Assembly: GCA_018604165.1 (NCBI GenBank)
Contig: CP075895.1
Location: 2,661,001-2,725,000 of the forward strand
DNA from: Chitinophagaceae bacterium LGM1
GTDB lineage: Bacteria; Bacteroidota; Bacteroidia; Chitinophagales; Chitinophagaceae
Direction: 5' to 3'
Length of the DNA stretch: 64,000 nt
How positions within the stretch are numbered: the stretch's first letter is position 1; every line of letters begins with the position of its first letter. Positions 18,016-27,871 of the stretch are shown one piece after another. A program made the translations under genes and the position numbers. The notes under the pieces are model-generated. The model was given only the letters and a program-made list of their open reading frames with translations. It had not been told where the DNA came from and made no database searches.

Positions 18016-19884
18016 ATGTGTGGCATAGCAGGATGTTGGGGGAAATATGACGAACACCAGATACAGGCTTCTTTTGAAAGCATCAGGCATCGTGGACCCG
18101 ATGCAAATGGCATTTTCAAACACGAAGACCTGACACTGATGCACCACCGGCTGTCTATTATAGACCTTACTGAACTGGGTGCACAACCTTACCATTACGA
18201 ACACCTGAGCATGGTGTATAACGGAGAGGTTTACAATTTTGAATATGTAAAAAAAGAACTGATTACAGAGGGTTACAGCTTCATCTCTCGTTGCGATACA
18301 GAAGTTATTATCAAAGCATTTCACAGGTGGGGGGTAGAGGCGGTACATCATTTTATTGGCATGTTTGCTATAGCCTTATACAACAAGCAAGAAAACACCA
18401 TGTACCTGTTTCGCGATAGGTTTGGGGTAAAGCCTGTTTATTACACGACACAAGGCGGCTTTGCATTCGGCAGTGAATTGCGTAGCGTTTTACCTTTCTT
18501 ACAAAACAAGACACTTAATAACAATTCCGTCTATGAATACTTCAGGTTTGGTTACATCTCTGAAGAAAAAACCATTTTCAATGAAGTAAAAAAACTGATG
18601 CCGGGCTACTACCTCAAATACAAAGATGGTAAAGCCCGTGCTTATTGCTATTGGGATGCAAAACTATTAGCAGCACAGCCAACACCCGCATTGACAGACG
18701 ATGAATGGCAGGAATTGCTGCACAAAGAATTGATTGAAGCTTTCAGCCTTCGTATGGTATCAGACGTGCCGGTAGGTATTTTTTTAAGCGGTGGTATTGA
18801 CAGCTCATTAGTATCAGCCATCCTGCAAAAACACTATGGCAATATCAATACATTTACCATTGGCTTCGACCATGAACGATATAACGAAGCTCCTTATGCA
18901 AAAAAAGTAGCCAACTATCTGGGTACAAAACATACTGAGTTTACACTCGATACAAAAGAAGCATATACCGTACTCGAAAAGTTTTACGATATATATGATG
19001 AGCCCTATGCCGACTCATCAGGCATACCAAGTACCATTGTATCGAAACTGGCGGCAGAGCAAGGCGTAAAAGTGGTACTATCTGCCAATGGTGGCGATGA
19101 GTTATTTGCAGGATACAGGCACTATCACACTACGCTCAATTATTACGAGCGTTTTGCCTCCATACCCTTTGGCTTACGTAAGATGATGCACTGGGGAACA
19201 TCTGCACTATACGACACCGGCATACTGAAAAAGATATATAACAAGAATACAGAACATAGACTGGCAGTATTGAATGAACTGTTGAACGTAAATGAACTCG
19301 GCAATTTCTACAATTCGTTCTTAGCCAATCAAGGCGATTTGGAAATGAAATCGTTATTGAAGAAAAATGGCAAGGACACACAAGACACTGAATTAGTAAG
19401 GGACGATTTGACGGGATTGATGCTCTATGACATTGGCCACTACCTGCCAGACGACTTGCTAGTAAAAATGGATAGGGCTACCATGTATAACAGCATAGAG
19501 GGGCGCGAACCGTTTTTAGACCACAGGCTTGTAAAGATTGCCTGCCAGATGCCTGTTCAGCTAAAATGGAGAGATAATGAAAGTAAATGGATTCTGAAAC
19601 GCATACTTTCCGAATACATACCCCGCGAAATGTTTGTACGCCCCAAGATGGGTTTTTCAATACCTATTTTCAGTTGGTTCAGCCAGCATATGGATGTTTT
19701 GTTTGAATACTACTTTGCCAAACACCGCATTGAAAAAACAGGCGTGTTTAATGCAGATGCCGTATTGGCGGAATACAAAAAATACAAGTGGAATAAACAA
19801 AACAACAAAGAATACAACATTGAAAAAATGTGGCGTATGCTTAGTTTCATGATGTGGTGGGACAGGTGGTGCGAAAAATTATAA
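18016..19884 (+). CDS. asnB: Asparagine-synthase-type amidotransferase (copy 1)
   Basis: 622 residues, full length. The N-terminal glutaminase begins MCGIAGCWG, with Cys as the nucleophile after Met removal, then RHRGPDANG and NGEVYNFEYV. The synthetase half has the ATP pyrophosphatase loop FLSGGIDSS and YDEPYADSSGIPS. In polysaccharide clusters such proteins often transfer ammonia to sugar carboxylates (for example uronic acids) rather than making asparagine. Which one applies here cannot be told from sequence. Its place between two paralogous glycosyltransferases favours a glycan role. Confidence 0.88.
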   Translation: MCGIAGCWGKYDEHQIQASFESIRHRGPDANGIFKHEDLTLMHHRLSIIDLTELGAQPYHYEHLSMVYNGEVYNFEYVKKELITEGYSFISRCDTEVIIKAFHRWGVEAVHHFIGMFAIALYNKQENTMYLFRDRFGVKPVYYTTQGGFAFGSELRSVLPFLQNKTLNNNSVYEYFRFGYISEEKTIFNEVKKLMPGYYLKYKDGKARAYCYWDAKLLAAQPTPALTDDEWQELLHKELIEAFSLRMVSDVPVGIFLSGGIDSSLVSAILQKHYGNINTFTIGFDHERYNEAPYAKKVANYLGTKHTEFTLDTKEAYTVLEKFYDIYDEPYADSSGIPSTIVSKLAAEQGVKVVLSANGGDELFAGYRHYHTTLNYYERFASIPFGLRKMMHWGTSALYDTGILKKIYNKNTEHRLAVLNELLNVNELGNFYNSFLANQGDLEMKSLLKKNGKDTQDTELVRDDLTGLMLYDIGHYLPDDLLVKMDRATMYNSIEGREPFLDHRLVKIACQMPVQLKWRDNESKWILKRILSEYIPREMFVRPKMGFSIPIFSWFSQHMDVLFEYYFAKHRIEKTGVFNADAVLAEYKKYKWNKQNNKEYNIEKMWRMLSFMMWWDRWCEKL

Positions 19885-19899
19885 CAAAACGAACAAGTG

Positions 19900-21096
19900 A
19901 TGGGTAAGAAAATACAAGTCGTTTCTTTTCAGTCATTATCTGCTACAAGCGGTGCTGGTATGGCACGTCTTGGGTATATGCTGTCTGATACATTAGACAA
20001 AAGAAAACTACTGGTAAATTTCATCGTACATTCTAAGGGTAAATTTGATACCCCTTTCGCATCTTTGCCTGTCAGTTTTCTGTCAAGATTTTACTTGTGG
20101 GCATTAAACAAATTTGTCAACTTCTTCAATATACCCTCTTACAAATTCAGGCTGTGGCAAGAGATGTTGTTTGATTGGTTTTGTCAGTGGCGTTTACAAA
20201 AAGAAACAGGGATACTCTTTACCACCAACGCATTTATGCATCGCACATTCAAGCGGGCAAAGAAATTGGGCATAGTAATAGTACTGCTTCCAGGCACACC
20301 GGAAGAGAACTATATATATGAATTGGTAGCTGAAGAAAACAGGCGTATGGGCATCAAAACCACCGATGCATATACGTATAAAAAAAGGCTTAACTACTTC
20401 AATAAAAGTATAGGCTATGTAGATGCGGTGATAGGTGCGTTACCAACTGTTTATACATCATACAGCAATACAGAACATAAAGCAAAGGTTGTGCAGCTGC
20501 TCGGGCACATGACACCAGACTTCAAGCCTGTAACTATAAATAAAACACACAACAAGGATGAATTTCATGTAGGCTATATCGCACATACTGTTATCCTCAA
20601 AGGCCTGCATTACTTGCTGGATGCGTGGAAAGAGATTAATCAAGAACCGGCATATACAAACATAACACTACACATAGGTGGCGGCATGGATGGCGCAATG
20701 CAACAGTATGTAGCCACACACTACGCGAACCTGAAGAATGTAGTATGGGAAGGGCATGTTGCAGATAGCAGTGCATTTATGCAAAGCATAGATGTATTGG
20801 CTGTACCCAGCCTCATAGATGGCGCGCCTATGACTGCATTAGAAGCTGCACATAATGCGGTACCATCCATAATTACAGACCATTGTGGTGCTACAGAATT
20901 ACTAAGCAGGAACAACGCTGGTTGTTGGGTCATACCCATAAGAGATAAAGACGCAATTAAAGAACACATACTGTATGCATTTAATAATCGCGAAACGACC
21001 AGAACAATGGGAATGAATGCGAAATACAATATGGATAGCTACAGTATGCAAGACTTCATAACACAAGTAGCAGATTACCTTGAACAAAAAGCATAA
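19900..21096 (+). CDS. Glycosyltransferase, GT4-like (paralogue B)
   Basis: 398 residues from the ATG; a GTG one codon upstream is possible. It matches the gene at 16791 throughout: VVSFQSLSATSGAGMARLGY, HSKGKFDTPF, HMTPDFKPV, VGYIAHTVILKGLHYLLDAW and PSLIDGAPMTALEAAH. As in its partner, Asp replaces the first Glu of the usual motif. The two probably add related sugars or act at successive steps. It is 15 bases after asnB and three before the next glycosyltransferase. Confidence 0.83.
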   Translation: MGKKIQVVSFQSLSATSGAGMARLGYMLSDTLDKRKLLVNFIVHSKGKFDTPFASLPVSFLSRFYLWALNKFVNFFNIPSYKFRLWQEMLFDWFCQWRLQKETGILFTTNAFMHRTFKRAKKLGIVIVLLPGTPEENYIYELVAEENRRMGIKTTDAYTYKKRLNYFNKSIGYVDAVIGALPTVYTSYSNTEHKAKVVQLLGHMTPDFKPVTINKTHNKDEFHVGYIAHTVILKGLHYLLDAWKEINQEPAYTNITLHIGGGMDGAMQQYVATHYANLKNVVWEGHVADSSAFMQSIDVLAVPSLIDGAPMTALEAAHNAVPSIITDHCGATELLSRNNAGCWVIPIRDKDAIKEHILYAFNNRETTRTMGMNAKYNMDSYSMQDFITQVADYLEQKA

Positions 21097-21099
21097 GAA

Positions 21100-22302
21100 A
21101 TGAAAAACGTATTGTTAATAGGTTCAGAATTAGGTAAAGGTGGGGCAGAACGCTCTATCTCTTTGCTTAGTTATTACCTTGAGCAATACGGTTATAATGT
21201 TACGCTTTGCATACTGTCAGGTACTGACAGAGAAAAGTTTTATAAAACCTGCAAAAATGTAGTGTTCATAGACCCGCCTGAGTACAGTGGCGTGGTTGGC
21301 AAGATAAAAGCTTGGCGTTATCGAATAAAGCGATTAAAACAACTAAAAAAAGAAAACAAGATAGACATTTCTATAAGTTTCCTTGAAGGTCCAGACTATG
21401 TGAATGTACTAACCAAAGGAAAAGAAAAAGTAGTACTGAGTATTCGCGGCTCGAAAATGCACGACAAGGTGATAAGCGGAGCAATGGGTACTATCAGAAA
21501 AAAAATACTCATTCCACGTTTATACGGCAGAGCTGACGAAATAGTATGTGTAACCAATGCATTGGCAGACGAACTACATCAGCATTTTGGCATAATTAGA
21601 GAGCGGCTTACAACTATTTATAATTTTTACGAAACACAAGACATCATCAATAAAAGCAATGAACTGCTTACAGATGATGAGCAAAAAATATTTACAAAAC
21701 CCGTCATCATAACTTCGGGCAGATTGCATGTAGCTAAAGAGCAGGATAAACTCATCAGTATATTACAAAAAGTAAAAAGCAATATTGATGCACGTGTAGT
21801 AATACTGGGCGATGGCGAATTGAAACAGCCTTTTATTGACCTTTGCCATCAATTAGGGCTAAAAGCTTGCGATTGGCAATCGGGCGACAGAAACGATGCG
21901 GATGTGTACCTGATGGGCTTTCAGCACAACGCTTTTAAGTTTTACAACCATAGCAAGCTGTTTGCGCTAACATCTTCGTGGGAAGGTTTTCCGAATGTAT
22001 TGGCAGAAGCGTTGATATGTGGTATACCAGTGGTATCGACAGACTGCCCTACTGGCCCAAGGGAAATACTCAATATCCCCAATCTGCCTGCTGAACCCAT
22101 AAACTACCATATCAATACACCTGTCGGCACATTATTACCTATGGTAAATGTACTGACAGAAGAAACCCAAAAATTGTGGGTAGATTCCATTACAGGTTGG
22201 TTACAAAAACCTACACCAGACAACAGCGAATTTCAAAAACTAATACAACGCTTCACCCTGGATGCCATGCTGCAACAATGGGTAAAAGTAATAGAAGAAT
22301 AG
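21100..22302 (+). CDS. Family 4 glycosyltransferase
   Basis: 400 residues, GT-B fold. Glycine loop IGSELGKGGAERSISLLSYY at the start, IITSGRLHVAKEQDKLI at the domain junction, and SSWEGFPNVLAEALICGIP with DCPTGPREIL in the donor site; the EGFPNVLAE and GPxEIL words are common in GalNAc/GlcNAc-type transferases, which is only a hint. It ends exactly where the next gene begins, with no bases between, so translation is surely coupled. Confidence 0.87.
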   Translation: MKNVLLIGSELGKGGAERSISLLSYYLEQYGYNVTLCILSGTDREKFYKTCKNVVFIDPPEYSGVVGKIKAWRYRIKRLKQLKKENKIDISISFLEGPDYVNVLTKGKEKVVLSIRGSKMHDKVISGAMGTIRKKILIPRLYGRADEIVCVTNALADELHQHFGIIRERLTTIYNFYETQDIINKSNELLTDDEQKIFTKPVIITSGRLHVAKEQDKLISILQKVKSNIDARVVILGDGELKQPFIDLCHQLGLKACDWQSGDRNDADVYLMGFQHNAFKFYNHSKLFALTSSWEGFPNVLAEALICGIPVVSTDCPTGPREILNIPNLPAEPINYHINTPVGTLLPMVNVLTEETQKLWVDSITGWLQKPTPDNSEFQKLIQRFTLDAMLQQWVKVIEE

Positions 22303-23400
22303 ATGAACATACTGATAATAGATAACTCTATGGCTTTTACAGGTGCATTCAAATGCGCATTGAGCGAAGCATTGTTATTATCAAACAAGCACAAGTTTAC
22401 ATTCATCATTCACCCCAATAGTAAAGTAAAAACCATTTTAGAAGAAAAAGCTATAGCATACCATACACTGGAAATGATGGAAATACGAAAATCACCATCC
22501 TTGCTATTATATCCATTCATTCTACTTATTAATACCTACAAACTAAGCCGCATTGTAAAACATGAGCAAATAGATGTAGTGCAGATGAATGATTTTTACA
22601 ATCTCTTGGGTGCAATGCTGAAATGCTTCGGATACAAAGGCAAACTAATCACGTATGTACGTTTTGTACCATCAGCCATACCCGCTCCTTTTCGCAAATT
22701 ATGGACTTTTTTTGCGCAACGGTTTTCAGACAAAGTAATCGCAGTGTCTGACACAGTATTATATCAGTTACCACAAAAAGAGAATACCATTCGTATATAC
22801 GACCCTGTTAACTTAACAGAGAATATTACATCTAGCAAAACGAGTACAGATACAATACAACTGTTGTATCTCGCTAACTATATACACGGCAAAGGACAGG
22901 ATTACGCATTGCAAGCATTTATCAAAGCACATCAAACAAATAAGCAACTACGCCTGAAATTTGTTGGCGGCGATATGGGCTTAGATAAAAACAGACAATT
23001 CAAACAAAGCCTGATACAAGAAGTTAACAAATTACAGTTGAACGACGTTGTAATGTTCGCCGATTTCAGCAGCCATATTGAAGCTGAAATAAAAGCCGCC
23101 GACATATTACTTAATTTCTCCGATTCTGAATCATTATCCATGACTTGTTTGGAAGCCGCATATTATGGCACGGCTGTAATTGCCGCTAAATGCGGTGGAC
23201 CAGAAGAAGTGATTGAAGAAAACAAAACAGGGTTGCTTGTGCTTGTAGCTGATGTACCAGCAATGGCCAATGCCATACTTACATTAGCTGGCAATAGCAG
23301 TTTGCGAGAGCAATACGCACAAGCAGGCAAAATATACGTAAGCAATAAATTCAGTAAAGAGCAGTTTATACAACAATTTGAAGCTATACTTGTAGCATAA
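22303..23400 (+). CDS. Family 4 glycosyltransferase
   Basis: 365 residues. It starts with LIIDNSMAFTGAFKCALSEA, a GT4-type N-terminal loop, and has YIHGKGQDYALQAF, FSDSESLSMTCLEAAYYG and AAKCGGPEEVIEENKTG for nucleotide-sugar binding. The sugar is unknown. It abuts the previous gene and overlaps the next by one base (TAATG). Confidence 0.85.
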   Translation: MNILIIDNSMAFTGAFKCALSEALLLSNKHKFTFIIHPNSKVKTILEEKAIAYHTLEMMEIRKSPSLLLYPFILLINTYKLSRIVKHEQIDVVQMNDFYNLLGAMLKCFGYKGKLITYVRFVPSAIPAPFRKLWTFFAQRFSDKVIAVSDTVLYQLPQKENTIRIYDPVNLTENITSSKTSTDTIQLLYLANYIHGKGQDYALQAFIKAHQTNKQLRLKFVGGDMGLDKNRQFKQSLIQEVNKLQLNDVVMFADFSSHIEAEIKAADILLNFSDSESLSMTCLEAAYYGTAVIAAKCGGPEEVIEENKTGLLVLVADVPAMANAILTLAGNSSLREQYAQAGKIYVSNKFSKEQFIQQFEAILVA

Positions 23401-24476
23401 TGAAGACAACGAAAGTTTTATTTATGGTTCCGTATCCCCTCGGCAAAGCGCCCTCTCAACGCTTTCGTGTCGAGCTGTTTGAGCCATATATGAAACAAGT
23501 GGGTATTCATTATCGCATTGCCCCTTTTATGGATGATACTACATGGCAACATTTATACAAGCATGGTTCTGTTTTACAAAAGGCATGGGGCATTGTAAAA
23601 GGCTACTTGTCGCGTATAAAAACAGTGTTCATTGATGTACACAGTTACGACTACGTATTTGTGCATAGAGAAGCTGCGCCATTAGGACCGCCTGTATTTG
23701 AGTGGATAGTATCTAAGCTATGGCGCAAAAAAATGATATTCGATTTTGATGATGCGATATGGATACCAAATACTAGTAGTCAAAACAGTATAGCAGCCAA
23801 TCTCAAATGCTTTTGGAAGACGAAGTACATCGTTAAATGGTCTTACAAAGTAGCAGCAGGCAACGACTACTTGCGTACCTATGCTTTGCAATACAACAGC
23901 AACGTAGTACTAATGCCTACTTGTGTTGACATGGAGCGGATGCACAACAGCACTAAAGCACATAGCAACCACAAACCAGTGGTAGGATGGACTGGCAGCC
24001 ACTCTACCCTGCCATATCTCAACAACATCATTGATATTATTAGCCAGTTGCAACAAAAACATGATTTCACTTTTATAGTGATTGCCGATAAAAACCCCGA
24101 ACTACCATTAAAGGATTTTCAGTTTATACCGTGGAGCGCATCTATCGAAATAAGCGATTTACTTAAAATGGACATCGGCATCATGCCCCTGTTGGCAGAT
24201 GCATGGAGTGAGGGCAAATGCGGTTTCAAACTCATACAATATCTTTCCTTGGCTATTCCTGCTATTGCGAGCCCTGTAGGCGTTAATAATGTCATCATAC
24301 AAAATGGCGTAAACGGATATGTGTGCCATAGCGATGAAGAATGGGCAAACTACCTGGAAGTATTGATTACAGATGCCGGCAAAAGAAAACAGATGGGATT
24401 GGTAGGGCAAGCATATATGCTGCAATCATACAGTACCCAATCGCAACACACCACTTTCTTGCAATTGTTCAGTTAA
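23400..24476 (+). CDS. Glycosyltransferase, GT4-like
   Basis: 358 residues. The first half has MVPYPLGKAPSQRFRVELF and KKMIFDFDDAIW; the second has VGWTGSHSTLPYL and a divergent donor loop DAWSEGKCGFKLIQYLSLAIP followed by ASPVGVN. The FDFDDAIW and CGFKLxQY wording recurs in a distinct subgroup of GT4-like enzymes in polysaccharide clusters. Its start overlaps the previous stop by one base. It is the last plus-strand gene before the opposing membrane protein. Confidence 0.8.
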   Translation: MKTTKVLFMVPYPLGKAPSQRFRVELFEPYMKQVGIHYRIAPFMDDTTWQHLYKHGSVLQKAWGIVKGYLSRIKTVFIDVHSYDYVFVHREAAPLGPPVFEWIVSKLWRKKMIFDFDDAIWIPNTSSQNSIAANLKCFWKTKYIVKWSYKVAAGNDYLRTYALQYNSNVVLMPTCVDMERMHNSTKAHSNHKPVVGWTGSHSTLPYLNNIIDIISQLQQKHDFTFIVIADKNPELPLKDFQFIPWSASIEISDLLKMDIGIMPLLADAWSEGKCGFKLIQYLSLAIPAIASPVGVNNVIIQNGVNGYVCHSDEEWANYLEVLITDAGKRKQMGLVGQAYMLQSYSTQSQHTTFLQLFS

Positions 24477-24478
24477 TG

Positions 24479-25846
24479 CTACTCCAACCTGAAAGAAAAA
24501 ATATTCTTGTCTAAAGAATTATTCTTGTAGTATATCAACATCATTGCTATGCCATAAAAAGGCAGTGCAGGTATGCGATAGCGAGATAAAGCACCGAAGT
24601 TGCCCGATGATATACCCACCGCAAAAGCGAAGATAATAGCGAATATCAGGCAAAACTGTATGGTTGGGTCTGCCGATATGGTAGCCCACGCTCTACGCGG
24701 CCCTATTGTTATCAGCACTTTGATGGTTACCCATAAAAACATAGCGGCTTCAAGCGCGTTCAGCATCTGCATTATTTTTCTTGTTTCCCATATATACGGG
24801 CGAAACAATGAAACCACCACGGCCTGCGGAAACTTCTTCAACATACCTGCGAATGATGGATCCATCGTACCCAAATCATAAGCTGAACCTTCGTCTGATA
24901 CGGATGCGATATAAGTACTGGTGATGTAAGATGTTTGCGCTACGTTTTCCAACGAATATTTACCAAGCGTACTGGCAAATTGCGACGTGATAGCCATAAA
25001 ACCACCAGCCGCACCACCTATCACCAATATCTTTACCAAAAACCTGCCAAACGAACTTCTTATTTTATGCGAGTATGAAAACAAAACCCACAACATCAAT
25101 GCCGGTAGAAAGGCCATGATGATATACACTTTGATGGATACTATCAGAAAAAAACTCATTACTGTAAAGGCTATGACACTAAAGCTGAAATCTCTGTTTA
25201 TCAGCAACCTGAACACACCATAGGTGAGCCAACCCAAACCAAACATACACACCGTATCTTTAAATATACCTGAACCCCACATTACAGTACTAGGGATGTA
25301 CAGTACGCAAATGGCTATTTGCTTTGTGTACATCGGGTACTTGGTAGCAAACGTACGAAACAATGCCCATAACCCTGTAAAAGCAAGCGTACCAAGCAAC
25401 ACGGCTGTAGGCAGGTAAGTAGTAAAAGTAAATATGCCTAAAAAGGCGATGATAGCACAAACCACATATTCTGTTGAACCCTCTATATACCATGTCATTT
25501 GCGATACATACTTGCCGTAGTAAGACGGGTCGTACCAATCTGGTATGTGAAACAGCAAGTTGAACCACTTATTAGCAGATTCGCTGAATGACCAGTTGAT
25601 TACCTCAGCGTGTCTGAAATAATTGACCGTATCGCCACCACCACCATAATAATATTGATAAATAAGCCCTATAAATATGGCGCCGCCTATTTTTACTGTA
25701 AGCCCCGAAAGAAAATAAGGTCGCCATTTATGACCTGGCGGGTATCTGACATCGCGTATTTTTATAGCAATCAGGTAAATGATACCTAAATAGAAAGGAA
25801 GCAGCAAATAGTCGAGCAACGTAATAAATTGATTGCTATCTTGCAT
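24479..25846 (-). CDS. Polytopic membrane protein, candidate Wzy-type polymerase
   Basis: 455 residues with about ten to eleven hydrophobic spans and a long loop near residues 290-340. A YYGGGGDTVNYF segment lies after the second span and a charged SRYRIPALPFY near the end. No motif proves function. The size, topology, and location inside a cluster otherwise lacking a polymerase suggest an O-antigen/EPS polymerase joining repeat units at the periplasmic face. It is the only gene in the 8.5-29 kb run on the minus strand and so must have its own promoter, sharing a 55-base divergent gap with the second asnB; I see no clear promoter there. Confidence 0.6.
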   Translation of the reverse strand: MQDSNQFITLLDYLLLPFYLGIIYLIAIKIRDVRYPPGHKWRPYFLSGLTVKIGGAIFIGLIYQYYYGGGGDTVNYFRHAEVINWSFSESANKWFNLLFHIPDWYDPSYYGKYVSQMTWYIEGSTEYVVCAIIAFLGIFTFTTYLPTAVLLGTLAFTGLWALFRTFATKYPMYTKQIAICVLYIPSTVMWGSGIFKDTVCMFGLGWLTYGVFRLLINRDFSFSVIAFTVMSFFLIVSIKVYIIMAFLPALMLWVLFSYSHKIRSSFGRFLVKILVIGGAAGGFMAITSQFASTLGKYSLENVAQTSYITSTYIASVSDEGSAYDLGTMDPSFAGMLKKFPQAVVVSLFRPYIWETRKIMQMLNALEAAMFLWVTIKVLITIGPRRAWATISADPTIQFCLIFAIIFAFAVGISSGNFGALSRYRIPALPFYGIAMMLIYYKNNSLDKNIFSFRLE

Positions 25847-25901
25847 CAGGTTTTTAAAATTTCATAATTACTAACGTTCTCACTGCTATTTTTTCTGTCT
25901 C

Positions 25902-27812
25902 ATGTGTGGCATTACAGGTTATTACGCTTTCAGGGCAAACGCTGCAACCAACCTTACAAAAATAACACAATCGACAGACAAATTATTCCTTCGCGGTCCC
26001 GATACCGGTAATGTTTATACACATAATAATGTGGCTTTAGGGCATCGCCGCTTGTCTATTATTGATACTTCCACAGGCGCATCACAACCCATGACGGATG
26101 TATCCGGCAGGTACACCATTGTTTTTAATGGCGAGATATTCAATTATCAGTCCTTATCAGACAAATACCTGCAAGAAATATGGCAGCGCATTGGCGGAGC
26201 AAAAACTACTTCGGACACTGAGGTACTGCTCTATTTATTGATAAAATACGGTGAGGCTTGTATTGAATGGCTGGCAGGCTTTTTTGCTTTCAGCTTTTAC
26301 GATGCCGAAAACGGAAGGATGATACTTGCACGCGACAGGTTTGGCAAAAAGCCACTTGTATATCATGCTACCGAAGAACATCTGGCTTTCGCATCAGAAA
26401 TGAAAGCATTGCTGGAGTGGAACATACCGAAAGCTATCAACTATACTGCCCTGCACCAATACCTGCAACTGAACTATATACCCCAACCACACAGCATACT
26501 GCAAGGTGTGGCAAAGCTGCCACAGGGGCATTATATGATTTGCGATGGCACAGGCATACAAGCAATCAAACCATACTATCAGATAGACATAAAAAAAGAC
26601 GAGTACAACCAATACGATTACGATACTGCACAGCAAGAGCTAATAAAACACATGGATGCATCGGTACAAGAACGTATGATAGCGGATGTACCACTCGGTG
26701 CTTTTCTTAGCGGTGGCATTGATTCATCTGTTATTGTGGCATTAGCAAGCAGGCACACCAATAAACTCAATACATTTTCCATCGGCTACAAAGACAATCC
26801 CTTTTTCGACGAAACTAAATACGCAAAACTAGTTGCTGATAAGTATCAAACAAACCATACTGTATTCTCCCTCACTACTGATAATTTTCTGGAACACTTG
26901 TATAGTGTTTTAGATTATTTAGATGAGCCTTTTGCAGATTCATCTGCTATACCCGAATACATACTTTGCTACCATACACGCAAGCACGTAACCGTTGCCC
27001 TTAGCGGCGATGGAGGCGACGAAGTATTTGCCGGATATAACAAACACGCTGCTGAGTGGAAGATAAGACAACAGTCCGTACTGAACACGCTGGTGAAAAC
27101 AGGCGCGCCAATATGGAAGTTGTTACCCCGTAGCCGCAACAATAAAATAACCAACCTGTTCCGCCAATTGCATCGCTTTGCAGAGGGCGCAAACCTCTCA
27201 GAAAAAGACCGTTACTGGCGTTGGGCATCTTTCAACACCCCACAACAAGCATATGCATTGCTTACAGATGCTGCACGTGCACAAGTGAACGAAACACTAT
27301 CTGCCAAACATAGAGAAGACATCTTACAACACTTCAAAACAGGTGACTATAACGAAGTATTGCTGACAGATATGAACCTCGTGCTGTTGAGCGATATGCT
27401 TGTAAAGGTGGACATGATGAGCATGGCTAATAGCCTGGAAGTACGTAGCCCATTCCTTGACTACAAGGTAGTTAATTTTGCATTTTCGCTACCTGTTGAA
27501 TACAAAGTTGACGGCAGCATGAAGAAAAAAATCGTACAGGACGCTTTCCGCACTATGCTGCCTGCAGAAATATACAACCGTCCCAAACATGGCTTTGAAA
27601 TACCATTACTCGATTGGTTTCGCAAAGAATTATGGGGATTGATTAATGACGATTTGCTCAATCAACGCTTCGTGGAAGAACAAGGCATATTCAATCCACA
27701 GGCGGTAGAACGACTAAAGAAGAAACTACATAGCAACAACCCTGAAGACAGCCATGCTACTATTTGGGCATTGATTGTATTCCAATACTGGTGGAAAAAG
27801 TACTTCAACTAG
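25902..27812 (+). CDS. asnB: Asparagine-synthase-type amidotransferase (copy 2)
   Basis: 636 residues. Begins MCGITGYYAF with the nucleophilic Cys, then FLRGPDTGN and FNGEIFNYQSL; the synthetase half has FLSGGIDSSVI and YLDEPFADSSAIPEY, and near the end RPKHGFEIPL. It is complete but only distantly like the copy at 18016, so it is not a recent duplicate. Two such proteins in one cluster suggest two amidation steps or two substrates; true asparagine synthesis by one of them cannot be excluded. Confidence 0.87.
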   Translation: MCGITGYYAFRANAATNLTKITQSTDKLFLRGPDTGNVYTHNNVALGHRRLSIIDTSTGASQPMTDVSGRYTIVFNGEIFNYQSLSDKYLQEIWQRIGGAKTTSDTEVLLYLLIKYGEACIEWLAGFFAFSFYDAENGRMILARDRFGKKPLVYHATEEHLAFASEMKALLEWNIPKAINYTALHQYLQLNYIPQPHSILQGVAKLPQGHYMICDGTGIQAIKPYYQIDIKKDEYNQYDYDTAQQELIKHMDASVQERMIADVPLGAFLSGGIDSSVIVALASRHTNKLNTFSIGYKDNPFFDETKYAKLVADKYQTNHTVFSLTTDNFLEHLYSVLDYLDEPFADSSAIPEYILCYHTRKHVTVALSGDGGDEVFAGYNKHAAEWKIRQQSVLNTLVKTGAPIWKLLPRSRNNKITNLFRQLHRFAEGANLSEKDRYWRWASFNTPQQAYALLTDAARAQVNETLSAKHREDILQHFKTGDYNEVLLTDMNLVLLSDMLVKVDMMSMANSLEVRSPFLDYKVVNFAFSLPVEYKVDGSMKKKIVQDAFRTMLPAEIYNRPKHGFEIPLLDWFRKELWGLINDDLLNQRFVEEQGIFNPQAVERLKKKLHSNNPEDSHATIWALIVFQYWWKKYFN

Positions 27813-27871
27813 TACAAAGACTTTTAATACCAACCTATTTGTTGTAATTTTAACGCTGTTACTAGTTACAG

